NCBI GenBank assembly: GCA_020438105.1
Contig: JAGQVE010000001.1
Span: 1-64,000, forward strand
Direction of reading: 5' to 3'
Length of the DNA stretch: 64,000 bases
Source: Bacteroidales bacterium
Lineage (GTDB): Bacteria; Bacteroidota; Bacteroidia; Bacteroidales; JAADJA01
The position numbers and the translations under genes are program-made. Below, piece by piece: positions 63,139 through 64,000 of this stretch. Below the pieces are notes generated by a model. The model was given only the letters and a program-made list of their open reading frames with translations. It ran no database searches and was not told the origin of the DNA. Every line of letters begins with the position of its first letter. Within the stretch, counting starts at the first letter, position 1.

Positions 63139-63220
63139 AGTCAAGGTGTAATCTAGTACACTGCCCCTTTAGCCGAATCGTAGTATTCCTTTGTTCACGA
63201 ATTTGATTTAACTTTAACCC

Positions 63221-63520
63221 ATGCAACAACTCATCAACTGGCTGGAGTCGCACCAACTGCCTTGTTATTACAAGCAATTGCTGGGCATTGAATGCCTGGG
63301 CTGCGGTATGCAAACGGCCTTTATCCTGTTGCTAAAAGGCGAGCTTATCGAAAGCCTCAAAACCTACCCGGCACTTATTCCGGTGATGTTTTTATTTTCA
63401 TTCCTGATCCTTCATATCATTTTTAAATTCAGGAAAGGAGCCGTGGTTTTAAAAATTTCATTTATTTTTACAGTAAGCATCATGGTGCTTAGCTACATTA
63501 TTAAACATTTCATTCTTTGA
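63221..63520 (+). CDS. DUF2752 membrane protein
   Basis: 99 residues. Two or three hydrophobic segments. The family signature is at residues 25-45: LLGIECLGCGMQTAFILLLKG, with the Cys-X2-Cys-Gly pair; the second part (LIPVMFLFSFLILHIIFKF and ISFIFTVSIMVLSYIIKHFI) is membrane helices. DUF2752 proteins are short inner-membrane proteins of unknown function. It heads a small run of membrane protein genes: the next starts 7 bases after its stop. Confidence 0.85.
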   Translation: MQQLINWLESHQLPCYYKQLLGIECLGCGMQTAFILLLKGELIESLKTYPALIPVMFLFSFLILHIIFKFRKGAVVLKISFIFTVSIMVLSYIIKHFIL

Positions 63521-63527
63521 TCAATTT

Positions 63528-63881
63528 ATGCAACCTCAAAGCAATCAACCGATCACACAGGAAAATAACCAGCAGATAGCTTTACCCAATTCAACAACGG
63601 TTTTGGTTTTGGGTATCGGATCCATTGTAATGTGCTGGTGCGATGGCATCGTGGGGCTCATCCTTTCAATACTGGCACTGGTACTGGCCAACCGCGACCT
63701 TGTATTGTACCAGGCCAATCCTGGAAAATACACCGAGAAGTCGTATGAAAATACCAAAACCGGCAGAACCATTGCCATTATCGGACTTGTTATTGCCGCG
63801 GTTTTTTTATTTGCGCTGATCATCGGTTTGTTATTTATGGGACTCAATTTTGCGCTGGCACCCTGGGATTTACTTGATTAA
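63528..63881 (+). CDS. CCC-motif / DUF4190-like membrane protein
   Basis: 117 residues. A Gln/Asn-rich start (QPQSNQPITQENNQQ) leads to two membrane helices: VLVLGIGSIVMCWCDGIVGLILSILALVLA and RTIAIIGLVIAAVFLFALIIGLLF, joined by a polar loop YQANPGKYTEKSYENTKTG. The Cys-Trp-Cys in the first helix is like the CCC-motif membrane proteins of Bacteroidetes. Function unknown. It precedes an RDD-family gene, a pairing I have noticed in related genomes. Confidence 0.8.
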   Translation: MQPQSNQPITQENNQQIALPNSTTVLVLGIGSIVMCWCDGIVGLILSILALVLANRDLVLYQANPGKYTEKSYENTKTGRTIAIIGLVIAAVFLFALIIGLLFMGLNFALAPWDLLD

Positions 63882-63902
63882 TCAATCTTAAAATAAAAAA
63901 CT

Positions 63903-64000
63903 ATGGAAAATTCAACAATTACAAATTCGGAATCCACAATTCAGGTAAAATATGCAGGTTTCTGGTGGCGGTTTTTAGCACATATTATTGATGGCTTTAT
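63903..64000 (+). CDS. RDD-family membrane protein, N terminus (3' truncated by window edge)
   Basis: The first 32 residues are visible, ending VKYAGFWWRFLAHIIDGF. This is the RDD signature (Arg, then Asp in the first membrane helix; the second Asp would follow later). The start is 22 bases after the previous stop, so it belongs to the same run. The rest is beyond the window. Confidence 0.8.
   Translation, partial: MENSTITNSESTIQVKYAGFWWRFLAHIIDGF

Overview
The window reads as chromosomal DNA of a Bacteroidetes (Bacteroidota) bacterium, probably of the order Bacteroidales or a relative. The evidence is type IX secretion sorting tails on several secreted proteins, paired DUF3857 transglutaminase-like proteins, a BatA-domain protein, S41 and CotH/lamin-tail proteins, very weak Shine-Dalgarno sequences, and repeated promoter -7 boxes of the Bacteroidetes TAnnTTTG type about 15-50 bases before start codons.

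Layout. 0-12 kb: two DUF3857 proteins, a GH47-like mannosidase lipoprotein, murB, two glycosyltransferases, an FtsE-like ATPase, a large secreted TIM-barrel/SUMF1 fusion and a secreted beta-propeller protein. 12-16 kb: a glycyl radical enzyme strongly resembling trans-4-hydroxy-L-proline dehydratase (HypD), with its activase. 16-26 kb: a secreted glucoamylase/GDE-like hydrolase, a drug/metabolite transporter, an MBOAT acyltransferase with an SGNH-like partner, and a sorting-tail protein. 26.3-34.6 kb: an AT-rich accessory island that looks like a candidate genome-defence locus. It is a leftward operon (HNH nuclease, methyltransferase-HIT fusion, second HNH nuclease) facing a divergent 1605-residue DnaQ-like exonuclease/RecQ/UvrD fusion. 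34.6-42 kb: a mosaic in which 5' pieces of a DHFR/RibD-like gene are scattered as partial copies around a TPR adenylate cyclase, a DUF4143-type ATPase and a Fic protein; the last two have direct-repeat operator-like sequences in their upstream regions. 42-57 kb: secreted and envelope proteins, a DEAD-box RNA helicase, and three tandem paralogues with six membrane helices and a coiled coil. 57-64 kb: housekeeping genes (gdhA, rlmB, aroK, yjbQ, rlmD) and small membrane proteins; the window ends inside an RDD-family gene.

A feature of the intergenic DNA is a set of degenerate arrays with a 7-base period, built from at least three different heptamers. They sit against gene starts and stops and carry inserted hairpin modules, some of which are nested in one another. 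I do not recognise these arrays as a described element in this phylum.

All identifications come from reading motifs and recalled family features; no database search was run. Start codons were moved from the longest open frame wherever a promoter box, signal peptide, lipobox or paralogue alignment favoured another start.
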